Below, piece by piece: positions 15,884 to 23,106 of a stretch of 31,815 nt of DNA (positions within the stretch are counted from its first letter, which is position 1; the number at the start of each line of letters is the position of its first letter). Source of the stretch: CAYTSA01 sp964440345 (lineage in GTDB: Bacteria > Desulfobacterota > Desulfovibrionia > Desulfovibrionales > Desulfovibrionaceae). The DNA lies in the NCBI GenBank assembly GCA_964440345.1, contig CAYTSA010000040.1, positions 1 to 31,815 of the forward strand. The letters are read 5' to 3'. Position numbers and translations under genes: made by a program. The notes beneath the pieces were generated by a model. The model was not told the origin of the DNA. It did no database searches and was given only the letters and a program-made list of their open reading frames with translations.

Positions 15884-16786
15884 GTGGCTGCAGAAGCAAA
15901 ACCACTGCTCATCACCGGCGCGGACGGGTTTTTGGGCCGCGCGTTGCTGGGCCGGGACGACACTATCGTTGGTTTGAGCAGGCAGCGCGAGACCCGGCGA
16001 TGCGTGCTGGCCGACGTCACAGACCCCGCGGCCCTGGCCGCAGCACTGGACGGCGTGCAGCCGCAGGCGGTGGCGCACGCCGCGGCCTTGGCTTCTCCCG
16101 ACCGGTGCGAGCAGGAGCCGGCCTTGTCTGCAGCTGTCAATGTGCAGGCGACCCGCACGCTGGCGCAGCTGTGCGCCGAGCGGAGCATTCCTTTACTCTT
16201 TACGTCTACCGACCTGGTGTTTGACGGCAGCAGACAATTCTCCACAGAGTCAGATGCGCCAGCGCCCCTGAGCGTCTACGGGCAGCATAAGTATGAAGCG
16301 GAACAAGCCGTGCTGGACGCTGGATTCTGCGTGGCGAGGCTGGCCCTTTTGTACGGCCCGGAGCAGCCGTTCGTGCAGCGCATGGCGCGCGTGCTGGCCG
16401 GCAGGGAGCCTGGGCCGGTCACACTATTTGCGGATGAGTTCCGCACGCCCATGTACGTGGAAGACGCTGTAGACGGCCTGTTGCTGCTGGGGCAAAGGCT
16501 GCAGGACAGCCGCCGCCCCCGGCTGGTCCACCTGGCCGGGCCGGAGCGAATTTCCCGGCTGGAAATGGGCCGGCGTATGGCGCGCATCATGAATGGAGAC
16601 GCAGCAGGCCTTGCGCCCAGCCTGCGCGGCAAGGCGGCCCTGCCGGCTCCGCGGCCAAAGGACGTCTCGCTGGATATTTCCCTGGCCCGCAGCCTTGGTT
16701 TTGCGCCGCGGTCCCTGGACGAAGGCTTGAGGGTGTGCGCGCAGACTATTTTTTCACAAACAGGTACACCGCCAACCCGAGCATGA
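15884..16786 (+). CDS. Extended SDR, RmlD-like dTDP-4-dehydrorhamnose reductase family
   Basis: The 300-residue protein has an NAD(P)-binding Rossmann start (LLITGADGFLGRALL, residues 8-22), DVTD at 44-47, HAAAL at 65-69, and the catalytic segment TSTD (107-110) with Y132 and K136 in VYGQHKYEAE. This is the RmlD_sub_bind/NAD-dependent epimerase plan at normal length. The substrate could be a dTDP-sugar or, as in MAT2B-like members, something else; there are no other rml genes nearby. It starts with GTG three bases after the DUF1134 stop and has no obvious ribosome site, so coupled translation is likely. Its last 41 bp overlap the end of the convergent TauE/SafE gene. Confidence 0.8.
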   Translation: MAAEAKPLLITGADGFLGRALLGRDDTIVGLSRQRETRRCVLADVTDPAALAAALDGVQPQAVAHAAALASPDRCEQEPALSAAVNVQATRTLAQLCAERSIPLLFTSTDLVFDGSRQFSTESDAPAPLSVYGQHKYEAEQAVLDAGFCVARLALLYGPEQPFVQRMARVLAGREPGPVTLFADEFRTPMYVEDAVDGLLLLGQRLQDSRRPRLVHLAGPERISRLEMGRRMARIMNGDAAGLAPSLRGKAALPAPRPKDVSLDISLARSLGFAPRSLDEGLRVCAQTIFSQTGTPPTRA

Positions 16787-17114
16787 TGCAGGCGAACAGT
16801 TTCTGAAACATGGCTTGGGAAACGTGCTCCAGCAGCCGGGAGCCTATTTGCGCGCCGAGGACTCCGCCTATGCCGAGCATTATGCCAACCCGGTAGTCCA
16901 CGTTGGCCAACTTGTTGTGCGCCAGCAACGCGGATATGGAGATGACGAAGATGCCCAGAAAAGACGTGCCCACAGCCTTTTGCGCAGTAAAGCCCATGAG
17001 AAGCAGCAACGGCACCATGATAAAACCGCCGCCCAGGCCGGAAAAGGAGGCGCCCACGCCCACGCCCACGCCTATCAAAGCCATCAAAAGCATCTGCCCT
17101 ATTTGACTGCTCAT
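16746..17114 (-). CDS. Half-length TauE/SafE-family membrane protein
   Basis: The 122-residue protein has about four membrane segments (roughly 8-30, 32-60, 72-92 and 100-120). It carries the TauE/SafE signature in GASFSGLGGGFIMVPLLL (22-39) and GTSFLGIFVIS. TauE/SafE sulfite or sulfoacetate exporters usually have eight segments and about 250 residues, made of two inverted halves; this protein equals one half. The ATG at 17114 has AAGGAG six bases upstream, and the reading frame closes normally with FVKK, so I see no sign of a broken gene. A dimer could rebuild the full transporter, which is inference. It ends inside the convergent SDR gene. Confidence 0.78.
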   Translation of the reverse strand: MSSQIGQMLLMALIGVGVGVGASFSGLGGGFIMVPLLLLMGFTAQKAVGTSFLGIFVISISALLAHNKLANVDYRVGIMLGIGGVLGAQIGSRLLEHVSQAMFQKLFACIMLGLAVYLFVKK

Positions 17115-17208
17115 GCGCAACTCCTTAAAGTATGTTTGTTTGTATTCAATTTTTACCTGAAATGCTGGAAATAACAAGCCGGCCGGCCGCCGGCACAGGG
17201 AGTTCGCC

Positions 17209-18333
17209 ATGCCCACAGCCATTGTTCATTTTGCCGACATCAGAACCCGCAGCCGGGAAGAGAGCAAAAGCGCCAAGATGGCCCGCCTCTTCGACGCCGC
17301 CTTTGCCGGCGCCGTCAAGCCAGGCGACCTGACCGCCGTCAAGCTGCATTTTGGCGAACCGGGCGCAGACTGCTACGTCCACCCGGTGCTCGTCCAGGCG
17401 GTGGTGGAGAAAGTCCGCGAGGCTGGAGCCACGCCCTTTTTGACGGACACGAACACCCTGTACCGGGGCTGCCGGCGCAACGGCGCTGACCACGCTGTTG
17501 CCGCAGCGTCTCACGGCTTCTGCTGGCCAGTGGTCGACGCGCCAGTGATCATAGCCGACGGGCTGCGCGGTGAAAACAGCGTCCAGGTTCCTGTGGCCGG
17601 CAAGCATTTTTCCACTGCATATATTGCCGGCGCCATCCACGAGGCCGACTCCATGATTGTGCTTTCTCACTTCAAGGGGCACATGCTTGCAGGCTTTGGC
17701 GGCGCCATGAAAAACCTGGCCATGGGCTGCGCTCCGCCTGTGGGCAAGGCGGCCCAGCATTCGCCCCGTTTCGAGGTGGACCAGGAAAAATGCATCGCCT
17801 GCGGCGAGTGTGAAGAGGTTTGTCCGGAGAACGCGGCGTCCCTGGCCGGGGGCAAAGCCGTCATTGATAAGGACGCCTGCATAGGCTGCGGCGAGTGCTA
17901 CGCGCACTGCCCTGAAAGCGCCATCGGCATGGACTACCGGACAGACTTGAACGACTTTGCCGAAAAAATCTCAGAATACGCTCTGGCGGCCTTGCATGGC
18001 AAGGAAGGCAGAGCAGGATTCATCAACTGCGTTGTTGACGTGACGCCGGACTGCGATTGCGTTCCCTGGAGCGACGCCGCCATCGTGCCTGACGTGGGCT
18101 TTGCCGCCAGCGTCGATCCTGTGGCCCTGGACCAGGCCTGTGTGGACCTGGTGAACCAGCAAGCAGGGCACGCCGGCACACACCTGGAGTGCAACCTGGA
18201 ATGCGGCGAGGACAAATTCGCCGGCTTGTGGCCCAACACCTGCGGGCCCAGGACCCTGGAATACGGCCAGGAAATTGGCTTGGGCAAGACCGCCTACGAA
18301 CTCAACAAACTACCGGAGCTTAGACATGACTGA
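17209..18333 (+). CDS. DUF362 protein with two [4Fe-4S] clusters
   Basis: The 374-residue cytoplasmic protein has an N-terminal DUF362 domain (KLHFGEPG at 45-52, FLTDTNTLYRG at 77-87, SHFKGHMLAGFGGAMKN at 153-169). A 2[4Fe-4S] ferredoxin segment follows, with C195/C198/C201/C205 and C224/C227/C230/C234, then a C-terminal continuation of DUF362 (PDVGFAASVDPVALDQ). It is likely an electron-transfer or redox-maturation protein; the substrate is unknown for the family. GGGAG lies six bases before the ATG. Its last eight bases overlap the flavoredoxin-like gene, which suggests that the two products exchange electrons. It is divergent from the TauE/SafE gene across a GC-rich palindromic stretch (17177-17193). 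Confidence 0.88.
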   Translation: MPTAIVHFADIRTRSREESKSAKMARLFDAAFAGAVKPGDLTAVKLHFGEPGADCYVHPVLVQAVVEKVREAGATPFLTDTNTLYRGCRRNGADHAVAAASHGFCWPVVDAPVIIADGLRGENSVQVPVAGKHFSTAYIAGAIHEADSMIVLSHFKGHMLAGFGGAMKNLAMGCAPPVGKAAQHSPRFEVDQEKCIACGECEEVCPENAASLAGGKAVIDKDACIGCGECYAHCPESAIGMDYRTDLNDFAEKISEYALAALHGKEGRAGFINCVVDVTPDCDCVPWSDAAIVPDVGFAASVDPVALDQACVDLVNQQAGHAGTHLECNLECGEDKFAGLWPNTCGPRTLEYGQEIGLGKTAYELNKLPELRHD

Positions 18334-18928
18334 TTTTACCACCAAAGAATCTCTGGGCGCCAAGCCCTTGCTCTACCCCACGCCGGTGCTGGTCGTCGGC
18401 ACGTACGACACAAAAGGAAAACCAAACCTGATGACCGCAGCCTGGGGAGGCTTGTGCTGCTCCAGCCCTCCGTCCATCGCCGTCTCATTGCGCAAGGCGA
18501 CGTACACGTACGGCAACATCCAGCACAGTGAGTGCTTCACCATCAACATCCCTTCAACCGGCCAGGCTGAAGCCGCAGACTTCGTGGGCATGGTCTCCGG
18601 CGACGGCGTGGACAAGTTCCACGTTGCCGGCTTGACGCCCGTGGCCAGCACAGTGGTTAACGCGCCGTACATAGACGAATTTCCTATGGTTTTGGAATGC
18701 AAGCTTTCGCATACTGTGGAAATAGGCCTGCACACCCAGTTTATTGGCGAGATACTGGACATAAAAGTTGCCGCTTCCTGCCTGAACGCCAAGAATAAGC
18801 CGGCAATGGACAAAGTGCAGCCCATAGTTTTTGCTCCGGAACTGCGGGAGTACTTTGCTGTGGGCGAAAGTTTGGGCGCCGCGTTCTCGATGGGCAAAAG
18901 CCTGGCCCAAAAAGCCCGGCAGGAATAG
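18326..18928 (+). CDS. Flavoredoxin-like flavin reductase (FMN-binding split barrel)
   Basis: The 200-residue protein matches the flavin reductase-like/flavoredoxin family: PTPVLVVGTYDTKGKPNLMTAAWGG near the N-terminus, SIAVSLRKATYTYGNI in the FMN-phosphate region, and the CFTINIPS strand. Desulfovibrio flavoredoxin is an FMN protein linked to sulfur-compound reduction, so a similar role is plausible. The ATG at 18326 overlaps the stop of the DUF362 ferredoxin gene (ATGACTGA) and GGAG lies seven bases upstream. It has no signal peptide. After its stop a small CAGCCA/TGGCTG hairpin (18937-18954) lacks a T-tract. Confidence 0.88.
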   Translation: MTDFTTKESLGAKPLLYPTPVLVVGTYDTKGKPNLMTAAWGGLCCSSPPSIAVSLRKATYTYGNIQHSECFTINIPSTGQAEAADFVGMVSGDGVDKFHVAGLTPVASTVVNAPYIDEFPMVLECKLSHTVEIGLHTQFIGEILDIKVAASCLNAKNKPAMDKVQPIVFAPELREYFAVGESLGAAFSMGKSLAQKARQE

Positions 18929-19234
18929 CCGCTTTTCAGCCACTGTGATGGCTGCATAGGTAAAAATACAATTGCAGTTTGCCATTGAGCAATATATATA
19001 TGTTCATGCGCGCCGGCGCTGCGTTTCATGCTCGATTTCCTGTATTGACTCGATATCCCTTAATCCGGCGTATGACGGCGTTGCCGCCGGCCTGAGGCCT
19101 CTGCGCAAATATGGGGCCAGGCTGCGAAGCAGCCGGAGCCGGATGTTCACAACATTCTGCTCCACCTAATAAGAGCATCGAAACATTTTCAATGGTAACG
19201 TGCTCTAAAATAAATCAGAACCAGGAATGATGTT
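18929..19234. other. Intergenic region with GC-rich hairpins
   Basis: No gene is visible in 306 bp. It holds a CAGCCA/TGGCTG hairpin (18937-18954), a GC-rich stretch with several short stems (about 19070-19132, including GGCTGC-GAA-GCAGCC), and AGAGCA/TGCTCT arms at 19172-19177 and 19201-19206 just before the kinase gene. Between those arms lies GAAACATTTTC, also found near 22478, close to the second dispersed-repeat copy. Confidence 0.5.
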
Positions 19235-20035
19235 GTGAGCATGCAACCATCAAGCCCTGCCCCCAAGCAGAATGAGAGCAGGAGACAAACCAGCCCCGAC
19301 AGCCAGGCTGCACACACAAAGCAGCTCGGCCGTCTGGCTGTATTGGGCGAGGCCGCTGCTGGCGCAGCCCATGAGATTAACAACCACGTCAATGGAGTCA
19401 TCAACTATGGACAAATACTCTGCGACCAGCTCCATGACGCCGGGCAAGACGACTCCTTTTCCCGGAACATATTGCATGAAGGCGAACGCATAGCCTCCAT
19501 TGTGCATGCCCTGTTGGCGTTTTCCCGTGGCGACGAGGACGCTGATTCGCTCTTTGACCTGAGAGAGCCCCTTGACGCTGCTCTGAGCATGGCGCGAAAG
19601 ACCATAGAAAAACACGGCGTGCGAACGTACGTGCAGGCTCAACCAAACATGCCCTTGTGCCGGGGCAGTCTGCGCGATATGCAACAGGCTTTTCTTCACC
19701 TGCTTTTCTGGGCCCTGCGCTTTGTAGACCGGCAATCTGCTCATCCGGACTCTCCCAGCACAATCACTGCTACGCTGCACGCTACGCCAAACGCCGGCGC
19801 AGACGGCAAGAACCATGTGACGTTAACTCTTGTTGCCGACTGCGGACTCAAGCCCCATGAAAAAGACTGGACGGCTTGGAACGCACAGCCGTCGCCCGCC
19901 AACGCAGTAGAGCTTGGCTTGGCCGCCAGCGACGCCATTGTGCGCGAGCACGGCGGTTCCTTGCAGTTTGAACGACGGCCAGGAAATTGTGTTTGCGCTG
20001 CAATACAACTGCCAGCATGGCAGAGCGGGGAGTAA
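19235..20035 (+). CDS. Histidine kinase-like protein with degenerate ATP-binding domain
   Basis: The 266-residue soluble protein has a HisKA-type helix pair with H46 in GAAHEINNHVNG, matching NtrB-class dimerisation domains. The following HATPase region is poorly conserved. The N-box reads QQAFLHLLFWALRFV, with tryptophan (W159) where the ATP-binding asparagine is expected. The G1 box is DCGLKP (202-207) instead of DxGxG, and the G2 box is NAVELGLA instead of GxGLGL. The final helix and strand (AIVREHGGSLQFE) are normal. It may still accept or remove phosphate without autophosphorylating. The GTG start has AGGA eight bases upstream. It is two bases upstream of the NtrC-family gene, so they are surely co-expressed and probably partners. 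Confidence 0.8.
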   Translation: MSMQPSSPAPKQNESRRQTSPDSQAAHTKQLGRLAVLGEAAAGAAHEINNHVNGVINYGQILCDQLHDAGQDDSFSRNILHEGERIASIVHALLAFSRGDEDADSLFDLREPLDAALSMARKTIEKHGVRTYVQAQPNMPLCRGSLRDMQQAFLHLLFWALRFVDRQSAHPDSPSTITATLHATPNAGADGKNHVTLTLVADCGLKPHEKDWTAWNAQPSPANAVELGLAASDAIVREHGGSLQFERRPGNCVCAAIQLPAWQSGE

Positions 20036-20037
20036 AC

Positions 20038-21762
20038 ATGGCTTCCATCCTGGTCGTAGACGACGTCCACGCCATTCGTGATACGTTTCGCCATTTTCTC
20101 GCCAAGGAAGGACACGCTGTCTCTCTGGCCAGCAACTACGAGGACGCTGTCTCTGCTTTGCAAGACCCGGGGCATGCACCGCCGGACCTGATATTTGTTG
20201 ACATCCTGCTGGGAGGCAAATCCGGCCTGGACCTTCTGGAATACGTCCGCAAAGCTGGCATGACTTGTCCTGTGGTGGTGATAACCGGCAACCCCAAGTA
20301 CGAAACAGCAGCAAACGCGTTGCGGCTGGGGGCCTTTGACTACGTCTCCAAGCCCATAGACAAAAACGAATTGCTGCGTCTGACCAGAACAGCCTTGGCC
20401 CAAAAAAAACTGCTGGATGAAAAACTGCAACTCCAGGCGCAAAATGACAATCTGCGCCTGCACCTGGAGGCTATTTTCCGCAGCGTGCCGGACGCCATTG
20501 TTACTGTGGACCCAAACGCCACTGTGACCCGGGCAAATCAAGCCGTGCACGACGTGCTAGGCCTGGACCCCAGAGCTATTGTCGGCAAGCCCACGGCTCA
20601 GGTGTTTGGCCAGGAACGCGAAAGCCTGGGACAAATTCTGCTTGAAACCCTGCTCAAGCGCAAAGAAGTCCGCGAATACCGCACAGATTGCCTGGGCCTT
20701 GGCGGAGTGAACAACACCGTGGCCTTAAGCTCGTCGCCCTTGCATGACGTAAACGGCCGTTTCATGGGCGCCGTGCTCCTTGTGCGCGACATCACGCGCC
20801 TGGCTGGCCTGGAAAAAGAACTCAAGGAACGTCGCCACTACCGCAACATCATCGGCAAAAGCAAACCCATGCAAGAGGTTTTTCAGCTGCTGGAAGACCT
20901 TTCCGACACAGACACCACGGTGCTGCTTACCGGCGCCAGCGGCACGGGCAAAGAGCTGGTGGCCAACGCCTTGCACTACGGCAGCCACAGGACCTCCGGC
21001 CCCCTGGTCAAAGTCAATTGCTCTGCGCTTTCAGAAAATCTTCTGGAAAGCGAACTGTTCGGTCATGTTCGGGGAGCGTTCACCGGCGCCGTCAAGGACA
21101 AAGCCGGCCGATTTCAACTGGCGCACAAGGGCACCATATTTCTTGATGAAATCGGTGACATATCGCCAAATATCCAGGTAAAATTGCTCCGGGTGCTCCA
21201 GGAACGCGAATTCGAACGCGTTGGCGACGCCTCAGCCATACAGATAGATGTTCGGGTGGTCGCCGCCACGAACAAAAACCTGGCGTCCCTGGTCAGCAGG
21301 GGGATATTTCGGGAAGATTTGTATTACCGGCTCAAAGTCATGCAGATACACCTGCCCTCTTTGACAGAACGCCGGGAGGACATTCGGCTGCTTGTGGACC
21401 ATTTTATCCGCGTCTTCAACAAAAAAATGAACAAAGGCGTCGCAGGCCTTTCCACCGAAGCTGAAGGGCTTTTTCTACGCTACGGCTGGCCTGGCAACGT
21501 CCGGGAACTGCAGCACGCTCTGGAGCACTCCTTCATACTCTGCCGGGGCGGCATTATAGAGGTGGACCATCTCCCTCAAGAGATTAAATCGTTCACCTCA
21601 GCCATTGGCGAAGTCCGCCAAAGCGGCCTCACGCTGGATTCACTGCGCACAGCGCTGGCGCAAACAGCTGGAAACAAGGCGCGCGCCGCCCGCGTGCTGG
21701 GCGTAAGCCGGCAAACAATTTATCGAAAAATAAAAGAATTTCAGATTGAGGATGTAACATGA
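20038..21762 (+). CDS. NtrC-family sigma54-dependent response regulator with PAS domain
   Basis: The 574-residue activator has a receiver (1-120; D8/D9, phospho-acceptor D55, K105), a linker helix, a PAS domain (about 140-255; AIFRSVPDAIVTVD), an AAA+ domain and a Fis-type helix-turn-helix (545-567; NKARAARVLGVSRQTIYRKI). AAA+ motifs are intact: Walker A GASGTGKE (299-306), the sigma54-contacting GAFTGA loop (346-351) and Walker B IFLDE (367-371). It should activate sigma54 promoters on phosphorylation. The ATG follows GGGGAG located in the 3' end of the kinase gene. A sigma54-like promoter lies about 137 bp downstream (21899-21913), a plausible target. Confidence 0.94.
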   Translation: MASILVVDDVHAIRDTFRHFLAKEGHAVSLASNYEDAVSALQDPGHAPPDLIFVDILLGGKSGLDLLEYVRKAGMTCPVVVITGNPKYETAANALRLGAFDYVSKPIDKNELLRLTRTALAQKKLLDEKLQLQAQNDNLRLHLEAIFRSVPDAIVTVDPNATVTRANQAVHDVLGLDPRAIVGKPTAQVFGQERESLGQILLETLLKRKEVREYRTDCLGLGGVNNTVALSSSPLHDVNGRFMGAVLLVRDITRLAGLEKELKERRHYRNIIGKSKPMQEVFQLLEDLSDTDTTVLLTGASGTGKELVANALHYGSHRTSGPLVKVNCSALSENLLESELFGHVRGAFTGAVKDKAGRFQLAHKGTIFLDEIGDISPNIQVKLLRVLQEREFERVGDASAIQIDVRVVAATNKNLASLVSRGIFREDLYYRLKVMQIHLPSLTERREDIRLLVDHFIRVFNKKMNKGVAGLSTEAEGLFLRYGWPGNVRELQHALEHSFILCRGGIIEVDHLPQEIKSFTSAIGEVRQSGLTLDSLRTALAQTAGNKARAARVLGVSRQTIYRKIKEFQIEDVT

Positions 21763-21898
21763 TACACTGACAGTTGCGCCACATATGTAACGCATGTCAC
21801 GCTTATCCAGCCAAGTTACACTTTCTACGCCGCCTCACGCGAGCCATATCAAGCTCATATTTTTCACTATTTATCATGCTTGCCCAATCACCCTGTTT

Positions 21899-21913
21899 TG
21901 GCACAGTAATTGA
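21899..21913 (+). promoter_or_regulatory. Sigma54-like promoter before the thioredoxin-fold gene
   Basis: TGGCAC, five bases, then TTGA matches the -24/-12 consensus (TGGCAC-N5-TTGC) except for the last base of the -12 element. It lies about 85 bp upstream of the ATG at 21998, in the 235-bp gap that follows an NtrC-family gene. TGTAAC-type motifs at about 21753, 21785 and (reverse) 21814 upstream could be activator sites. Confidence 0.35.
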
Positions 21914-21997
21914 TTCTCTAGAAAGCATATTACAGTTGCATAAAACGGCGGATTCACTGATTGCTTATCTGGACAACTTACGCGGACTGAACACCCG

Positions 21998-22315
21998 ATG
22001 TACAGATTGCACGACAGTCCTGAGCTTCTCCAGGCGCTTACCCAGGAACGAGTGTTGTTGGCGTGTTTCCGGGACGGGGAGGAAAGCGCTGACCAAGAAC
22101 AGATGCTTCGCAAGGTAAGCGAAGCATGCCAGGAACAGGGAGCAGAAATAATGGCAGTGACGCTGCAGGACGATTCAAAAAACGGTTCTGTTCGCCAAGC
22201 CTTTAACATAGTCGGCACCCCCACCTTCTTGCTGCTCGAAAAAGGAGAAGTGATGGACCGCATGTTTGGACTTGCAGACGAAAAAGCCCTGCTGGAGTTT
22301 GTCCGCCGCCGCTAG
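21998..22315 (+). CDS. Thioredoxin-fold protein lacking the CXXC active site
   Basis: The 105-residue protein has the thioredoxin order of strands and helices: VLLACFRDG in place of the active-site strand and loop, EIMAVTLQDD, the cis-proline segment VGTPTFLLLEKGEV and the final helix ALLEFV. At the position of WCGPC there is FRDGEESA, so the redox-active cysteine pair is absent; the only cysteines are C23 and C43. A dithiol-disulfide role is therefore unlikely, and a structural or binding role is more probable. The ribosome site is weak. It is preceded by a sigma54-like promoter and followed by hairpins and a T-tract terminator (22366-22433). Confidence 0.75.
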   Translation: MYRLHDSPELLQALTQERVLLACFRDGEESADQEQMLRKVSEACQEQGAEIMAVTLQDDSKNGSVRQAFNIVGTPTFLLLEKGEVMDRMFGLADEKALLEFVRRR

Positions 22316-22365
22316 TTCTCTACCAGACACAACGCCATATTTCCGGGGTTTCCCCGGTGCATATT

Positions 22366-22433
22366 GAGCGGCCCGTTTTCCTATGGATTGCCCCCCAATT
22401 CAGCCAAGGACTTGACTCGGGCCGCTCTTTTTT
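22366..22433 (+). terminator. Terminator with long loop after the thioredoxin-fold gene
   Basis: Perfect 10-bp arms GAGCGGCCCG (22366-22375) and CGGGCCGCTC (22418-22427) are followed by six T residues. The 42-base loop is long for an intrinsic terminator, but the arms and T-tract are right. A separate perfect CCGGGG/CCCCGG hairpin sits just upstream at 22343-22357. Confidence 0.65.
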
Positions 22434-22485
22434 ATGACTCCAACGCCCTTCTCCGCCTGAAAGCATGCAGAAGTCTTGAAACATT

Positions 22486-22516
22486 TTCCTGAAACAATCG
22501 TACATTGTTTCAGGAA
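22486..22516. repeat. Perfect 13-bp-arm palindrome
   Basis: TTCCTGAAACAAT (22486-22498) and its exact reverse complement (22504-22516) flank the loop CGTAC. It forms the left end of dispersed repeat copy 2. There is no T-tract, so an operator or mobile palindromic unit fits better than a terminator. Confidence 0.8.
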
Positions 22517-22545
22517 CGAGCCTTGTCTCAACCCGGAAATGCTCT
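22491..22545. repeat. Dispersed repeat, copy 2
   Basis: Ungapped match to 11708-11762 (45 of 55 positions identical by eye). The left part is the right-hand portion of the perfect palindrome at 22486-22516; the remaining part carries CGAGCCTTGTCTCAAC. Confidence 0.75.
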
Positions 22546-22577
22546 GCAGCAAGGATTTGCTTACAAATCATTGCCGT

Positions 22578-22622
22578 GAAATGCTTGTAGACGGGCTTTG
22601 CCCGTCGTAATGCAAGCATTTC
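22578..22622. repeat. REP-like imperfect stem-loop
   Basis: Outer arms GAAATGCTTG (22578-22587) and CAAGCATTTC (22613-22622) are perfect over 10 bp. An inner stem GACGGGC (22590-22596) and GCCCGTC (22600-22606) closes on a TTT loop. The two stems are joined by asymmetric internal-loop bases. No T-tract follows. Confidence 0.75.
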
Positions 22623-22830
22623 AATCGTTAAATGCTATAAAAGTTGCCCAGCCTCAAGCACATTGTTTTCCTCAAGGCTGTCCGCGAAGGCGTATTCTTC
22701 GTTTGTGTTATTTTTCACATAATACATTGCATAAATTTCATCCTTATCTCAGCTGGAATAGCCAAGATCTTTCGCTTGAACGCGATTTCAATTTCATTTA
22801 GTTACAGCTAGTTATCAAGGCCACGCGCCG

Positions 22831-22847
22831 TATTCGTAACACGAATA
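22831..22847. promoter_or_regulatory. Operator-like inverted repeat upstream of hdrA
   Basis: TATTCGT-AAC-ACGAATA is a perfect 7-bp inverted repeat with a 3-bp centre. It ends 27 bp upstream of the -35 hexamer of the candidate hdrA promoter, a position typical for a dimeric transcription factor of the CRP/FNR or TetR type. The cognate regulator is not identifiable from sequence. Confidence 0.5.
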
Positions 22848-22873
22848 AAGATACAGTAACACCCCAAAACCTA

Positions 22874-22902
22874 TTGATTTTCGCTGCTGTCAAGGCTATA
22901 GA
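22874..22902 (+). promoter_or_regulatory. Sigma70-type promoter of the hdr-mvh operon
   Basis: TTGATT at 22874-22879 and TATAGA at 22897-22902 are separated by exactly 17 bp. The transcript would begin near 22909, leaving a leader of about 200 bases before hdrA. Confidence 0.5.
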
Positions 22903-23106
22903 GTGTCCCACTCAAATTCCAAGTACAGAGAAGACCACTACATATGCCAGACTGTTCAGGCCATATACAGCCGCTCGGGCTGAGTCTGCCTCTTTTGCGG
23001 CGTTTTTCCTGTGTCTTCCCGTCGCCTTTCTGCTTTCTCTTTTTTTCACATACTGGCGCACCGTGTTCCCTAGCGAGTGTTTGGGTAACCATATAAGGAG
23101 GTAACT

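Larger units (their letters stand above)
22316..23106. other. Palindrome-rich geneless region before the hdr-mvh operon
   Basis: No convincing gene lies in these 791 bp. In order it holds a CCGGGG-TTT-CCCCGG hairpin (22343-22357), a T-tract terminator (22366-22433), a 13-bp-arm palindrome in repeat copy 2 (22486-22516), a second long stem-loop (22578-22622), an operator-like inverted repeat (22831-22847) and a sigma70 promoter (22874-22902). The final 200 bases are the presumed hdrA leader, ending in an AAGGAGGT ribosome site. Confidence 0.7.

Noticed and set aside
16746..17114. TauE/SafE gene as a pseudogene
   Set aside because: Start, ribosome site and stop are normal, and no remnant of a second half is visible in any frame nearby.
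21774..22118. A 114-codon plus-strand frame overlapping the thioredoxin-fold gene
   Set aside because: It spans the putative sigma54 promoter and overlaps a better gene with a recognisable fold.
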